Origin: an uncultured Campylobacterota bacterium
GTDB taxonomy: Bacteria; Campylobacterota; Campylobacteria; Campylobacterales; Sulfurovaceae
Assembly: GCA_937141405.1 (NCBI GenBank)
Contig: CAKZQQ010000003.1
Coordinates: forward strand, 182,161-246,160
Direction of reading: 5' to 3'
Length of the DNA: 64,000 nucleotides
Part shown: positions 7,667 through 15,602 of the stretch, piece by piece
Numbering within the stretch: position 1 is the first letter of the stretch
How the letters are laid out: each line of letters begins with the position of its first letter
The notes under the pieces: model-generated
What the model saw: only the letters and a program-made list of their open reading frames with translations
Told to the model about the DNA's origin: nothing
Database searches by the model: none
Position numbers and translations under genes: made by a program

Positions 7667-8495
7667 TATAGTAGAAGACCTAAAAAGCGGCGCACTCGTC
7701 CCTTTTTTAGGAATGGGCGTTTTTAAAGAAGTGATCGCAAAAGATGGGAGTACGCTCCCTTATGATAGCGACAGTATGGTTTTAGCGCTCAATAACGGTA
7801 GAGCCATGAGCCCAAGACTTATGTATGAGTATTCGCGTGCGGCGATGAGTTTGGAGCAGAGAAAAGGCAGAGAGTTTATCGTGCAGATGACAAACCATAT
7901 CTACAGCTCCAAAGAGTATGAAGTGCCGCTTGTATATACATTTTTAAAAGAGATACAGCCTCCATATATGATCGATACAAATATGGATGACAGTGCGTGC
8001 AAGGTCTATGAGGATGTTCCCCACTTTATGATCACGGGAGTCTCTAGGGTGATGGGCGGTTATGATAGATTTGTCATCTATCTCTACGATGTAGAAACAA
8101 AGCAATATAATATAGTAGAGAAAGAGAAGCTTAATGCGGATATCCCAATCCTCTTTAAACCTATGGGCTCAACCGTGCCGGCTATGGATTTTATCGTAAG
8201 CGATGCTGATTTTGTTGATTGGCTCACTGAGGCGATGGGAGGCTATGCATTGCCCCCGTTTTTGAAGCAATATAAGCAAGAGAAATCTTACCTCTTTTTA
8301 GGTATCGATTTTGGACGAGATACTTTTAGGATGGTTGCTAACGAGATTACTCTAGGGCTCAAAGACGGTATCGTGGTTGAGCCAAAAGAGGCACTTACAA
8401 AAAAAGAGCAAAGTTTCATAGAAAAGCATGATCTTAAAGCTCATAGAGCAGAGATCAATGATTTTATCAAGGCTATACAATGCGCAAAGAGTTAA
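7659..8495 (+). CDS. SIR2-like domain protein in the nif operon
   Basis: From ATG 7659 this encodes 278 residues. The N-terminal LVPFLGMGV matches the GAG-type nucleotide-binding start of SIR2-like domains, and IDTNMDD resembles the TTNYD motif of the SIR2_2 group. That points to NAD or related nucleotide binding. Many members of this broad group are NADases or have lost activity; which applies here cannot be decided. An ATG at 7632 would add nine residues, but 7659 has GGAG at 7645-7648 and gives a short 8-bp overlap with the preceding gene. It also overlaps clpX by 16 bp. Its position between a degenerate Tpx and a ClpX paralogue suggests they form one functional unit. Confidence 0.7.
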   Translation: MDNIVEDLKSGALVPFLGMGVFKEVIAKDGSTLPYDSDSMVLALNNGRAMSPRLMYEYSRAAMSLEQRKGREFIVQMTNHIYSSKEYEVPLVYTFLKEIQPPYMIDTNMDDSACKVYEDVPHFMITGVSRVMGGYDRFVIYLYDVETKQYNIVEKEKLNADIPILFKPMGSTVPAMDFIVSDADFVDWLTEAMGGYALPPFLKQYKQEKSYLFLGIDFGRDTFRMVANEITLGLKDGIVVEPKEALTKKEQSFIEKHDLKAHRAEINDFIKAIQCAKS

Positions 8496-9691
8496 AGTGT
8501 GATTTTTGCGGAAAATCCAAAAAAGAAGTATTGAAGCTATTTAGTGCAGAGGATTCTAATATCTGCAATGAGTGTGTCGAAAACTGTTCTGAGATTATCA
8601 AAAAAGAGAAGATCAAAAGGAACAAAGAGGAGTTTCAAAAGGGACTGCCAAAACCACACCAGATCAAAGAGTATCTTGATAAGCATGTGATAGGACAAGA
8701 GGATGCAAAAAAGGTACTCTCTGTTGCGCTTTATTCTCACTATAAGAGGATAGATAAGGCAAACTATAATGATGTAGAGATAGAAAAAAGTAACATCATG
8801 CTCATCGGACCTACGGGTAGCGGGAAGACACTTTTAGCAAAGTCTTTGGCAAAAATCATGGATGTTCCTTTTGCTATCGCGGATTCTACGGCGCTTACTG
8901 AGGCGGGTTATGTCGGCGAAGATGTCGAATCGATCCTCTCTAGGCTTTTAGCGGCAAGTGATTATGATGTTGAGCGAGCGCAAAAAGGTATCGTCTATAT
9001 AGATGAGATCGATAAGATCGCCAAGCATCATGAGAGCTCGGTAAGTGGAAGAGATGTCTCCGGCGAGGGGGTGCAACAAGGACTTTTAAAGATATTGGAA
9101 GGCTCAGAAGTTTATGTTCCAATCAAAGGGAGTCGTAAAAATGCATCGACAGATACCGTGTTGTTTGATACCAAAAATGTTCTTTTTGTCTGTGGCGGTG
9201 CATTCGTAGGGTTGTTCGATAAAATGAGCGGCGACAAAAAGAGCCCGTATGTAGGATTTTTAAAATCAGAAGATGCGCCTCTTGCTTCAAAAGATATCGA
9301 GGCAAAAGACCTTATCTCTTTCGGGTTGATTCCTGAGTTTGTAGGGAGGATACCGGTCATTGCTAGGCTTGAAGATTTGGATGTCTCGGCACTTGTACGC
9401 ATACTCAAAGAGCCGCAAAATGCACTTATCAAACAGTACAAAGCTCTTTTTGAACTTGATGGTATTGAGCTTGAGTTTGATGATGGTGCACTCAAAGAGA
9501 TAGCGCAGAGCGCTTACGATAAAGGCATTGGCGCAAGAGGACTTCGCGCGATAGTAGAGAAGATGATGCTTCCGCTTCTCTACGATACGCCATCCTCTGA
9601 AAATGTTGTGAAGTGTACGATCACAAAAGGATATGTAGAGGGTAGCAAGGAGCCGATTTTTGAGTATGCCAAAGAGAATGAAGAGGGATAA
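8480..9691 (+). CDS. clpX: ClpX family AAA+ unfoldase, nif-linked paralogue
   Basis: The 403-residue protein has the ClpX zinc domain (Cys7, Cys10, Cys29, Cys32), Walker A GPTGSGKT at 110-117, pore loop GYVGED, Walker B IVYIDEIDK, and the SGRDVSGEGVQQ segment. ClpX unfolds proteins and feeds them to ClpP. The ClpP-docking IGF tripeptide position reads VGF (SPYVGFL), so docking may be kept. The RKH substrate-selecting loop reads RKN (GSRKNAS), a change from the canonical enzyme. A nif-regulated ClpX2 in Azotobacter vinelandii is known to control NifB and NifEN levels; this gene may do the same. It overlaps the SIR2-like gene, and clpP lies far away at 45410. A separate housekeeping clpX would be expected elsewhere. 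Confidence 0.85.
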   Translation: MRKELKCDFCGKSKKEVLKLFSAEDSNICNECVENCSEIIKKEKIKRNKEEFQKGLPKPHQIKEYLDKHVIGQEDAKKVLSVALYSHYKRIDKANYNDVEIEKSNIMLIGPTGSGKTLLAKSLAKIMDVPFAIADSTALTEAGYVGEDVESILSRLLAASDYDVERAQKGIVYIDEIDKIAKHHESSVSGRDVSGEGVQQGLLKILEGSEVYVPIKGSRKNASTDTVLFDTKNVLFVCGGAFVGLFDKMSGDKKSPYVGFLKSEDAPLASKDIEAKDLISFGLIPEFVGRIPVIARLEDLDVSALVRILKEPQNALIKQYKALFELDGIELEFDDGALKEIAQSAYDKGIGARGLRAIVEKMMLPLLYDTPSSENVVKCTITKGYVEGSKEPIFEYAKENEEG

Positions 9692-10139
9692 GGAAATATC
9701 TTTTAGAGCTGCCTCAAGAGAAGATATCCCTTTTTTGTGCCAACTTTTATCTTGCCTCTTTGAGCAAGAAGAGGAGTTCGCTCCAAATAGCTCCTTGCAA
9801 GAAAAAGCACTGACTATGATCATGGATGACTCCTCTATAGGGCATATCCTTGTCGCTACAAATGATGATGTGCCAATTGCCATGATAAGTATCCTCTATA
9901 GCCTCTCAACAGCCTTTGGAGGGAGAGTCGGGATGTTAGAAGATATGATTGTGCATCCTGATTTTAGAGCTCGAGGGATAGGGAGTGCTCTTTTGGAGTT
10001 TGCTGCCCGTTTTGCAAAAGAGCAACAGCTAAAACGACTTACACTGCTTACCGATATGAGTAACGAAAAAGCGCACTCTTTCTATCTCAAAAACGGTTTT
10101 ATAGCTTCAAAAATGACCCCTTTTCGTAAAATAATTTAA
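9660..10139 (+). CDS. GNAT family N-acetyltransferase
   Basis: The protein has a standard GNAT fold: an ISFRAASREDIPFL start, the MLEDMIVHPDFRARGIGSALL acetyl-CoA region (R/Q-x-x-G-x-G/A as RARGIG) and a terminal AHSFYLKNGF segment. It should transfer an acetyl group from acetyl-CoA to an amine; the substrate is unknown. TTG 9660 has AAGGAG at 9647-9652 at ideal spacing, while ATG 9666 is a possible alternative. It overlaps the end of clpX by 32 bp, so it belongs to the nifA-clpX operon. About 75 bp with a sigma-54-like site separates it from the ferredoxin gene. Confidence 0.8.
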   Translation: MSMPKRMKRDKEISFRAASREDIPFLCQLLSCLFEQEEEFAPNSSLQEKALTMIMDDSSIGHILVATNDDVPIAMISILYSLSTAFGGRVGMLEDMIVHPDFRARGIGSALLEFAARFAKEQQLKRLTLLTDMSNEKAHSFYLKNGFIASKMTPFRKII

Positions 10140-10163
10140 ATTTTTTTCTCTTTTTTCTCTTTT

Positions 10164-10179
10164 TGGAACGGATAATGTA
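10164..10179 (+). promoter_or_regulatory. Putative sigma-54 promoter of the ferredoxin-nifB operon
   Basis: TGGAACGGATAATGTA keeps the GG to GT spacing of 12 and the TGGAAC -24 block shared with the nifH site. The -12 part is ATGTA rather than TTGCA, so it is a weaker match. Confidence 0.45.
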
Positions 10180-10214
10180 TATGTATTGGTATATCAAATT
10201 TAGGAGTATATCAA

Positions 10215-10595
10215 ATGGCAGTAATGATCACTGATGAATGTATCAATTGTAACACATGTATAGATGAGTGTCCGGCAACGGCAATAGTCGATGCTGACGA
10301 GAGTCCTATTGAAGGCGGAGAGTTTGTTTATGTGAAGCCTGAAAAATGTATAGAGTGTGTCGATTCAACAGTACCTAAGTGTGCAGATGTTTGTCCAACT
10401 GATGGTGCTATCGTCTGGGATATGCCTTATACGGCAGAATTTAATGAGTACTATCTGCAAGGAAACGAGAGCGGTGTGTATAGTATACGAGTACACCCTA
10501 AAAAAGGGATATTTTCACCGGAAAATAAACCACAACCTTTTAGAGAGAGTATATCTTTAGAAGAGAGAGAAGCTCACCAGTCGGTAAGTGTATAA
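10215..10595 (+). CDS. fdxN: 2[4Fe-4S] ferredoxin (FdxN-like) upstream of nifB
   Basis: The 126-residue protein has two [4Fe-4S] motifs near the N-terminus: Cys9, Cys12, Cys15 and Cys19 (CINCNTCIDECP), then a second set with a widened loop between its second and third cysteines (KCIECVDSTVPKCADVCP). This is the low-potential 2[4Fe-4S] ferredoxin type common beside nifB. A tail of about 60 residues follows. It probably supplies electrons for NifB radical chemistry or for dinitrogenase reductase. The ribosome site AGGAG is close to ATG 10215. nifB follows 9 bp after the stop, so the two are co-transcribed. Confidence 0.85.
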   Translation: MAVMITDECINCNTCIDECPATAIVDADESPIEGGEFVYVKPEKCIECVDSTVPKCADVCPTDGAIVWDMPYTAEFNEYYLQGNESGVYSIRVHPKKGIFSPENKPQPFRESISLEEREAHQSVSV

Positions 10596-10604
10596 GGAGA
10601 TATT

Positions 10605-12050
10605 ATGAGCTGCGCATGCCCTACATCAAGTGGACTTGATTTGAGCGATCCTAAAGCACAAGAGGTTCAAGAAAAGATAAATAATCACCCGTGCTATAGC
10701 GAAGGAGCACACCAGCATTATGCAAGAATCCATGTGCCCGTTGCGCCTGCTTGTAATATCCAATGTAACTACTGCAATAGAAAATATGACTGTTCAAACG
10801 AGAGTCGTCCCGGCGTAACAAGCGGTAAACTTAAACCTGAAGAGGCAGTAAAGAAAGTGCTCTATGTGGGCGGCGAGATACAGCAGCTCTCTGTTGTGGG
10901 TATAGCAGGACCCGGAGACGCACTTGCAAATCCGAAAAAGACCTTTGAGACATTGAGACTTTTGCAAGAGAAGGCACCTGATTTGAAACTTTGTCTCTCT
11001 ACAAACGGTTTGCGATTGCCGGAGTTTATCGATGAGATCGTCAAATACAATGTTGATCATGTCACTGTGACTATCAATACCGTAGATGCCTCAGGGGAAA
11101 TCGGTTCACAAATATACCCTTGGGTACATTGGAATCATAAAAAAGTAAGAGGGGTTGAAGGAGCAAAGATACTGCTTGAAAAACAGCTTGAGGGTATCAA
11201 GATGCTTACGGACAGGGGTATTTTAGTCAAAGCAAACTCTGTTTTGATCCCGGGAGTGAACGACAAAGATTTGCCGAATGTTGCTAAAAAACTCAAAGAA
11301 CTCAATGTCTTCTTGCACAACATTATGCCGCTGCTTTCAAGCCCTGAATTTGGAACAAAATTTGGACTTGACGGTGTGCCCAGTGCAACCGATCAAGAGG
11401 TTATGGAAGCACAAGAGGCATGTGGGATGGATATGAAGCTGATGAGTCACTGTCGCCAGTGTCGCGCCGATGCTGTGGGGCTTATAGGAGAAGATAGAGG
11501 CAACGAGTTTACCAAAGAGAGCTTTGCTTCTATGGATTTTGATACGCTTCAAAAGCGATATGATATCAAATCAAGAGAGGCGTTTCATCAAAAGATCGAG
11601 ACATGGAGAGCGGCTCTAGCAAAAGCGAATGATCGCATCAACATCGAACAGGCTTCCAAAGAGGAGTTAAGCTCAAACGGCAAGACAAAACTTGTTGCCG
11701 TGACAACAGCAGGCGAAGGGCTTATCAATATGCACTTTGGGAGCGCACAGGAGTTCTTGATCTACGAAGTAGGCGATAAGGCGATTCGTTTTGTGATGCA
11801 TAGAAAGATAGAGAGTGCCTACTGTAGTGGACCTGAAAATTGTGATGGGAATAATCCTATTGAAGAGATCAAAGCAACACTCAAAGATGTAGATATCCTC
11901 TTGACTGAAAAAATCGGCGAGTGTCCGATGGATGAACTTAAATCGATAGAGCTTATCTGTGATGAGAGTTATGCGCAAAAACCGATTGAGCATTCTGTAT
12001 TTGAGGCAGCTCAAAAGTTCTTTTTCAAAGATGAGGTTGAGGTAGGATAA
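10605..12050 (+). CDS. nifB: NifB, FeMo-cofactor precursor (NifB-co) synthase
   Basis: NifB is a radical SAM enzyme that builds the 8Fe core carrying the central carbide for FeMo-co. The CX3CX2C motif is at Cys50, Cys54 and Cys57 (CNIQCNYC), followed by CNRKYDC. The radical SAM barrel continues to about residue 320, with AGPGDALANP and the ECG/CRQCRADA-type segment near 285. Residues about 360-470 form a NifX-like cofactor-binding domain (LVAVTTAGEGLINMHFG), so this is the two-domain NifB. It follows the ferredoxin gene by 9 bp with an AAGGAG site, and nifV follows under its own likely promoter. The 481-residue length is normal for the fused form. Confidence 0.96.
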   Translation: MSCACPTSSGLDLSDPKAQEVQEKINNHPCYSEGAHQHYARIHVPVAPACNIQCNYCNRKYDCSNESRPGVTSGKLKPEEAVKKVLYVGGEIQQLSVVGIAGPGDALANPKKTFETLRLLQEKAPDLKLCLSTNGLRLPEFIDEIVKYNVDHVTVTINTVDASGEIGSQIYPWVHWNHKKVRGVEGAKILLEKQLEGIKMLTDRGILVKANSVLIPGVNDKDLPNVAKKLKELNVFLHNIMPLLSSPEFGTKFGLDGVPSATDQEVMEAQEACGMDMKLMSHCRQCRADAVGLIGEDRGNEFTKESFASMDFDTLQKRYDIKSREAFHQKIETWRAALAKANDRINIEQASKEELSSNGKTKLVAVTTAGEGLINMHFGSAQEFLIYEVGDKAIRFVMHRKIESAYCSGPENCDGNNPIEEIKATLKDVDILLTEKIGECPMDELKSIELICDESYAQKPIEHSVFEAAQKFFFKDEVEVG

Positions 12051-12078
12051 GCTCGTCCTCATCGTCATCTTTATATCG

Positions 12079-12094
12079 CGGAATATTTCTTGCA
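12079..12094 (+). promoter_or_regulatory. Putative sigma-54 promoter of nifV
   Basis: CGGAATATTTCTTGCA has a good TTGCA -12 element and GG 12 bases upstream of GC. The -24 block (CGGAAT) is imperfect. It lies 40 bp before nifV. Confidence 0.5.
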
Positions 12095-12133
12095 TAGTAC
12101 TCTATAGAATATATTAAATAGGGAGGCGATACG

Positions 12134-13240
12134 ATGGCCCTAATCAATGATACAACTTTACGAGACGGGGAACAAGCACCGTTTGTTGCTTTTAATACCC
12201 ATGAAAAACTACAAATCGCCGAGCTTTTATACAAAGCAGGTGCCGATGAGATAGAGGTAGGGATCCCGGCTATGGGAAAAAAAGAACAAGAAGATATCAA
12301 AGCGATCATAGCGCTTGATTTGCCGATCCCTACGATGAGCTGGAATCGTGCAACGATGCGTGATTTGGAGGCTTCCATCAATTGTGGTGTCCAAGCGGTC
12401 GATCTCTCTATCCCTACATCTGATGTTCTTATCGATGTGAAATACAAAGGCAATAAAACAAAGCTTTTAAAAAATCTTGAAACCGTGATAAAGGCCGCTA
12501 AAGATGTGGGGCTTTTTGTCTGTATCGGCGGAGAGGATGCAAGTAGAGCCGATATCGGATTTTTACAAGATGTTCTCGTCCTAGGAGATGAGTATGGTGC
12601 GCAAAGATTTCGCTATTGTGATACCGTTGGTATCTTGACCCCAAACCAGACATTTAACAATATCTCGGAGTTATCCGGTCTCAATCTGCTTGATATCGAG
12701 ATGCATATGCATAACGACTTTGGTATGGCAACGGCAAACTCCATCGCAGGTATTGAAGCAGGCGCAAAAAGCGTCAACACGACTGTTATAGGACTTGGTG
12801 AGAGAGCCGGCAATGCCTCTTTTGAGCAGGTACTTATGAGCTTAACACATCAATTTGATGAGCCAAGAGCGATCGATGCACTCATGCTTAAAAAGTTAGT
12901 AGGCACGGTCAGTAGAGCAGCAAATAGACCCATTGACAATAACTTCCCTATCGTCGGTGCGCATATCTTTTCACATGAATCAGGCATCCATGCAAACGGT
13001 ATGATGAAAAACCAATCCTCTTATGAGGCATTTTGTCCCGAAGAGGTGGGGCTTTTAAGAGGCTTCCCTATAGGGAAACATTCAGGCACCTCAACGCTCA
13101 AATATCACCTCAACTCTTTGGGCGTTGTTACCGATAAAAAGAAACTCACACTGTTACTTCCAAAGGTAAGAGAGATAGTAACAACGAGAAAAAAAGTTCT
13201 TGAGCCTATTGAGTTAAAAGAGCTTTATCTATGTTCGTAG
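12134..13240 (+). CDS. nifV: NifV, homocitrate synthase
   Basis: The enzyme condenses acetyl-CoA and 2-oxoglutarate to homocitrate, the organic ligand of FeMo-co. The DRE-TIM signature is at the start (INDTTLRDGEQAP), the metal-binding HMHND is in DIEMHMHNDFGMA, and the family segment GERAGNASFE follows. The 368-residue length fits the NifV branch, without the regulatory domain of 2-isopropylmalate synthase. Placement after nifB supports nitrogen fixation over lysine or leucine synthesis. The stop is overlapped by the next gene by 10 bp. Confidence 0.93.
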   Translation: MALINDTTLRDGEQAPFVAFNTHEKLQIAELLYKAGADEIEVGIPAMGKKEQEDIKAIIALDLPIPTMSWNRATMRDLEASINCGVQAVDLSIPTSDVLIDVKYKGNKTKLLKNLETVIKAAKDVGLFVCIGGEDASRADIGFLQDVLVLGDEYGAQRFRYCDTVGILTPNQTFNNISELSGLNLLDIEMHMHNDFGMATANSIAGIEAGAKSVNTTVIGLGERAGNASFEQVLMSLTHQFDEPRAIDALMLKKLVGTVSRAANRPIDNNFPIVGAHIFSHESGIHANGMMKNQSSYEAFCPEEVGLLRGFPIGKHSGTSTLKYHLNSLGVVTDKKKLTLLLPKVREIVTTRKKVLEPIELKELYLCS

Positions 13241-14037
13241 GGTGGCATAACGAAAATTTTGAGAGTGCTGTAGAGGATTTTGGTAGTTCCATACTGTGCG
13301 ATACAAATCTGCTCATCAAAACATGGCAGCAAGATAAAAGCCACTCTTTTGGTGCATACAAAGACGGAGAGCTCTTTGGTATGGTAAGTGCATTTAGATT
13401 TGATAAAGCCGTGCTTATCAATAATTTTTGTTACAAGCAAGAGCTAAGCAGTGATGATAAAAAGAGACTGCTTGCGCTACTTTTGAAAAATATCGATGAG
13501 AGCGGTAAGAGCATTCTTGTATTGGTCAGTGATGAGGAGAGAGAGCTTTTTGATGCATTTGGATTTAAATCTCTCGCGCCATTTCATAAGGCACTTTATG
13601 AGGGCCATGATGTCGGGTTATTTAGTACAAATTTTTCAAACATATCAAGCACAGAGTATATGGAGCCTTTGAGAATGACTGACAGGGAAGCCTACAAAGA
13701 TGAGAGGTTCTTTTATATCACACATATGATGATGAAATCTTCATCGCTTGTTTTAAGTACATCAAACGGGTATCAGCACTCTTATGCTCTCAATAAAAGT
13801 ACGATCAAGATATCTCCTTGGGTGATGCGATCATCAGCATTTGAGGATGCGCAAAAATTACTTAGAGCACTCATCCACCATCGAGGGCTCAAGAAAATCA
13901 TAGCATTTATCCCTGCTAAGGTAAAAGAGATCACTGATCTTTATAGTGCACACGGGTTTAGATATGCACAAAATTATAATCTCATGTATCTCAATGAGAA
14001 GCCCGATATAAATCTCGAAATGATCTATGGATTTTAA
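13231..14037 (+). CDS. GNAT-like protein downstream of nifV
   Basis: The 268-residue protein appears to hold two GNAT-like halves. The N-terminal half has SFGAYKDGELFGMVSAF, and the C-terminal half ends in LYSAHGFRYAQNYNLMYL, which is the usual end of a GNAT domain. An acetyl-CoA P-loop is not obvious in either half, so catalysis is uncertain. It overlaps nifV by 10 bp and precedes three small nif-associated genes, so it is translationally linked to the nif set. I recognise no named family. Confidence 0.55.
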   Translation: MFVGWHNENFESAVEDFGSSILCDTNLLIKTWQQDKSHSFGAYKDGELFGMVSAFRFDKAVLINNFCYKQELSSDDKKRLLALLLKNIDESGKSILVLVSDEERELFDAFGFKSLAPFHKALYEGHDVGLFSTNFSNISSTEYMEPLRMTDREAYKDERFFYITHMMMKSSSLVLSTSNGYQHSYALNKSTIKISPWVMRSSAFEDAQKLLRALIHHRGLKKIIAFIPAKVKEITDLYSAHGFRYAQNYNLMYLNEKPDINLEMIYGF

Positions 14038-14054
14038 TAGTTAAAGGAGTTATA

Positions 14055-14261
14055 ATGGATACGATAATAGATGAAAAAGAGATCAAAAAGATGTTTGCAA
14101 AACAGAAGAGAAAAGTAAGCGAAATCGCAGGAGAGATTCATGATATCGTAGAAGATACGATCTGGGTTGATTATGTCAAATTGCCTGCATTGAGCGAGCA
14201 GGTTCAAGAAGCGATGCGCGAAGTTGTCAAGATGCGCGAGCAATATGCATTTTTAAAATAA
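14055..14261 (+). CDS. CCE_0567-family nif-associated small protein (DUF683)
   Basis: The 68-residue protein is almost wholly helical and predicted to form a hairpin. The pattern EIKKMFAKQKRKVSEIAGEIHDIVED followed by YQ/QEAMREV matches, from memory, the CCE_0567-type DUF683 proteins found near nifX and nifW in many diazotrophs. Their role is unclear; a metal-binding or assembly function has been suggested. AAAGGAG precedes ATG 14055 at good spacing. It sits with other nif accessory genes. Confidence 0.65.
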   Translation: MDTIIDEKEIKKMFAKQKRKVSEIAGEIHDIVEDTIWVDYVKLPALSEQVQEAMREVVKMREQYAFLK

Positions 14262-14265
14262 CCAT

Positions 14266-14517
14266 ATGAATAAAATCGGCGATAAGATCATCTGCGAATG
14301 TGGCGACAAGAGCGTCGATGAGGCAATCGCACTCTTTTCCGAAACAACCTTACCGTACAAGAAGGCAAAAAAACTGGTCACAGGTTGCAATAAGACATGC
14401 TGTAGAAGACCGCTTATGCGGCTTTTTGATATGGTTCAATTTGGGGAGATCGACTATGATGAGATCGATTTTCTAATCGAGCAAAGAAAGATCAAGGAGG
14501 GAGGCGACGATGAGTGA
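14266..14517 (+). CDS. BFD-like [2Fe-2S] protein in the nif cluster
   Basis: The 83-residue protein has Cys10-x-Cys12 followed 28 residues later by Cys41 and then Cys45/Cys46 (GCNKTCC). This approximates the CxC...CxxC ligand set of bacterioferritin-associated ferredoxin and of the middle domain of NifU. It probably holds a [2Fe-2S] cluster. No full NifU was found in the window, so this stand-alone domain and the Nfu domain at 22853 could share NifU-type work; that is inference. It starts 4 bp after the previous stop and overlaps the LRR gene by 8 bp. Confidence 0.6.
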   Translation: MNKIGDKIICECGDKSVDEAIALFSETTLPYKKAKKLVTGCNKTCCRRPLMRLFDMVQFGEIDYDEIDFLIEQRKIKEGGDDE

Positions 14518-15508
14518 CAATGGAATGAATGATTTTATACGATGGGTCAAATCGAAAGGACTTGAAACAAAGATCCCAACAGATATCGAAACCCTAAAGA
14601 AGCTCTCAACCCTAGATCTCACCAAACAAAAGCTTAACAACTTACCTGAGAGTATAGGTGCACTCAAACATCTAGGTGTTCTTAAAATATCGGGCAATAG
14701 GTTTAAACGCCTTCCTGAAAGTATCTGTGAACTGAAAAATTTACGAAACTTGCAGTGTGAAAATAACCTGCTTGAATCGCTTCCTGAGAATTTCGGCAAT
14801 CTAAAGTCGCTCATAGTGTTAAATCTTAACGGCAATCACTTAAAAGAGTTGCCTCAAAGTTTTTATGAACTTCAAGGGCTTACAAGGCTTACGATAGCTG
14901 CAAATTTGCTCCAAAGTGTTGATGAAAAGTTGAAAAACCTCAAAAAACTGCTCTATCTTTCGCTCGATACCAACGAGCTACAAGAGCTTCCCGATGTTTT
15001 TGGCGATATGAGGGCACTCTATTATCTCGATCTCTCTTACAATAAGCTTGTAGCACTTCCTGATTCGATATCGGAGATAGATGAGCTTGAAACGCTCCTT
15101 TTGGAAGGAAATCGCATTACAAACCTCCCCTCTTTGGAGTCGCACGATATGCTTTTAAGACTCAATCTCAACAACAATGAGCTACTCTCTTTGGATTTTG
15201 ATTTGAGTAAATTGGAGGATTTGCAGATACTCACGCTTGATGATAATGCACTTGAGACACTCCCCGATGATATCTGCAATCTGAAAAACCTTAAATACTT
15301 GAGTGCATCAGGCAATATGCTTAAAAAAATCCCGGAGTGCATCGGAAAGCTTGAAAATCTCGTAGAACTTGATGTAGAAGACAATTTGTTAGATACGCTT
15401 CCCGATTCACTTCAAAAAATCAAAGCTTTAAAAACACTCTATATCGACAATAACAGTGATCTTAAAAGACCAAAGGGCTTAGAGCTTGACTTTTGTGATG
15501 TTGATTAG
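14510..15508 (+). CDS. Leucine-rich repeat protein, nif-linked
   Basis: The 332-residue protein is made of about twelve leucine-rich repeats of roughly 23 residues with the LxxLxLxxNxLxxLP pattern (for example LTRLTIAANLLQSV, LYYLDLSYNKLVALP). No signal peptide or membrane segment is visible, so it should be cytoplasmic. LRR arcs bind proteins; the partner is unknown. It overlaps the BFD-like gene by 8 bp and ends the left nif block. Its last 33 bp form one arm of an imperfect direct repeat that reappears at 17702-17742. Confidence 0.8.
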   Translation: MSDNGMNDFIRWVKSKGLETKIPTDIETLKKLSTLDLTKQKLNNLPESIGALKHLGVLKISGNRFKRLPESICELKNLRNLQCENNLLESLPENFGNLKSLIVLNLNGNHLKELPQSFYELQGLTRLTIAANLLQSVDEKLKNLKKLLYLSLDTNELQELPDVFGDMRALYYLDLSYNKLVALPDSISEIDELETLLLEGNRITNLPSLESHDMLLRLNLNNNELLSLDFDLSKLEDLQILTLDDNALETLPDDICNLKNLKYLSASGNMLKKIPECIGKLENLVELDVEDNLLDTLPDSLQKIKALKTLYIDNNSDLKRPKGLELDFCDVD

Positions 15509-15517
15509 TGCGTTTAT
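15476..15517 (+). repeat. Left copy of an imperfect 41-bp direct repeat
   Basis: GGCTTAGAG followed by a core TTTTGTGATGTTGATTAGTG (15491-15510) recurs at 17702-17742, with the core at 17716-17735 identical. The left copy covers the 3' end of the LRR gene. The copies flank the araC-aminotransferase segment. Confidence 0.7.
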
Positions 15518-15602
15518 GATAGAAGAGCATGGGTTGTGATTGTTGCCCTTGGTCCCTTTGTTTAAATCATCAAATCAAGCAAGAAGAAGTAGCAAAAAGC
15601 AA

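Noticed and set aside
12134..13240. 2-isopropylmalate synthase (LeuA)
   Set aside because: It lacks the C-terminal regulatory domain, has NifV length, and sits among nif genes.
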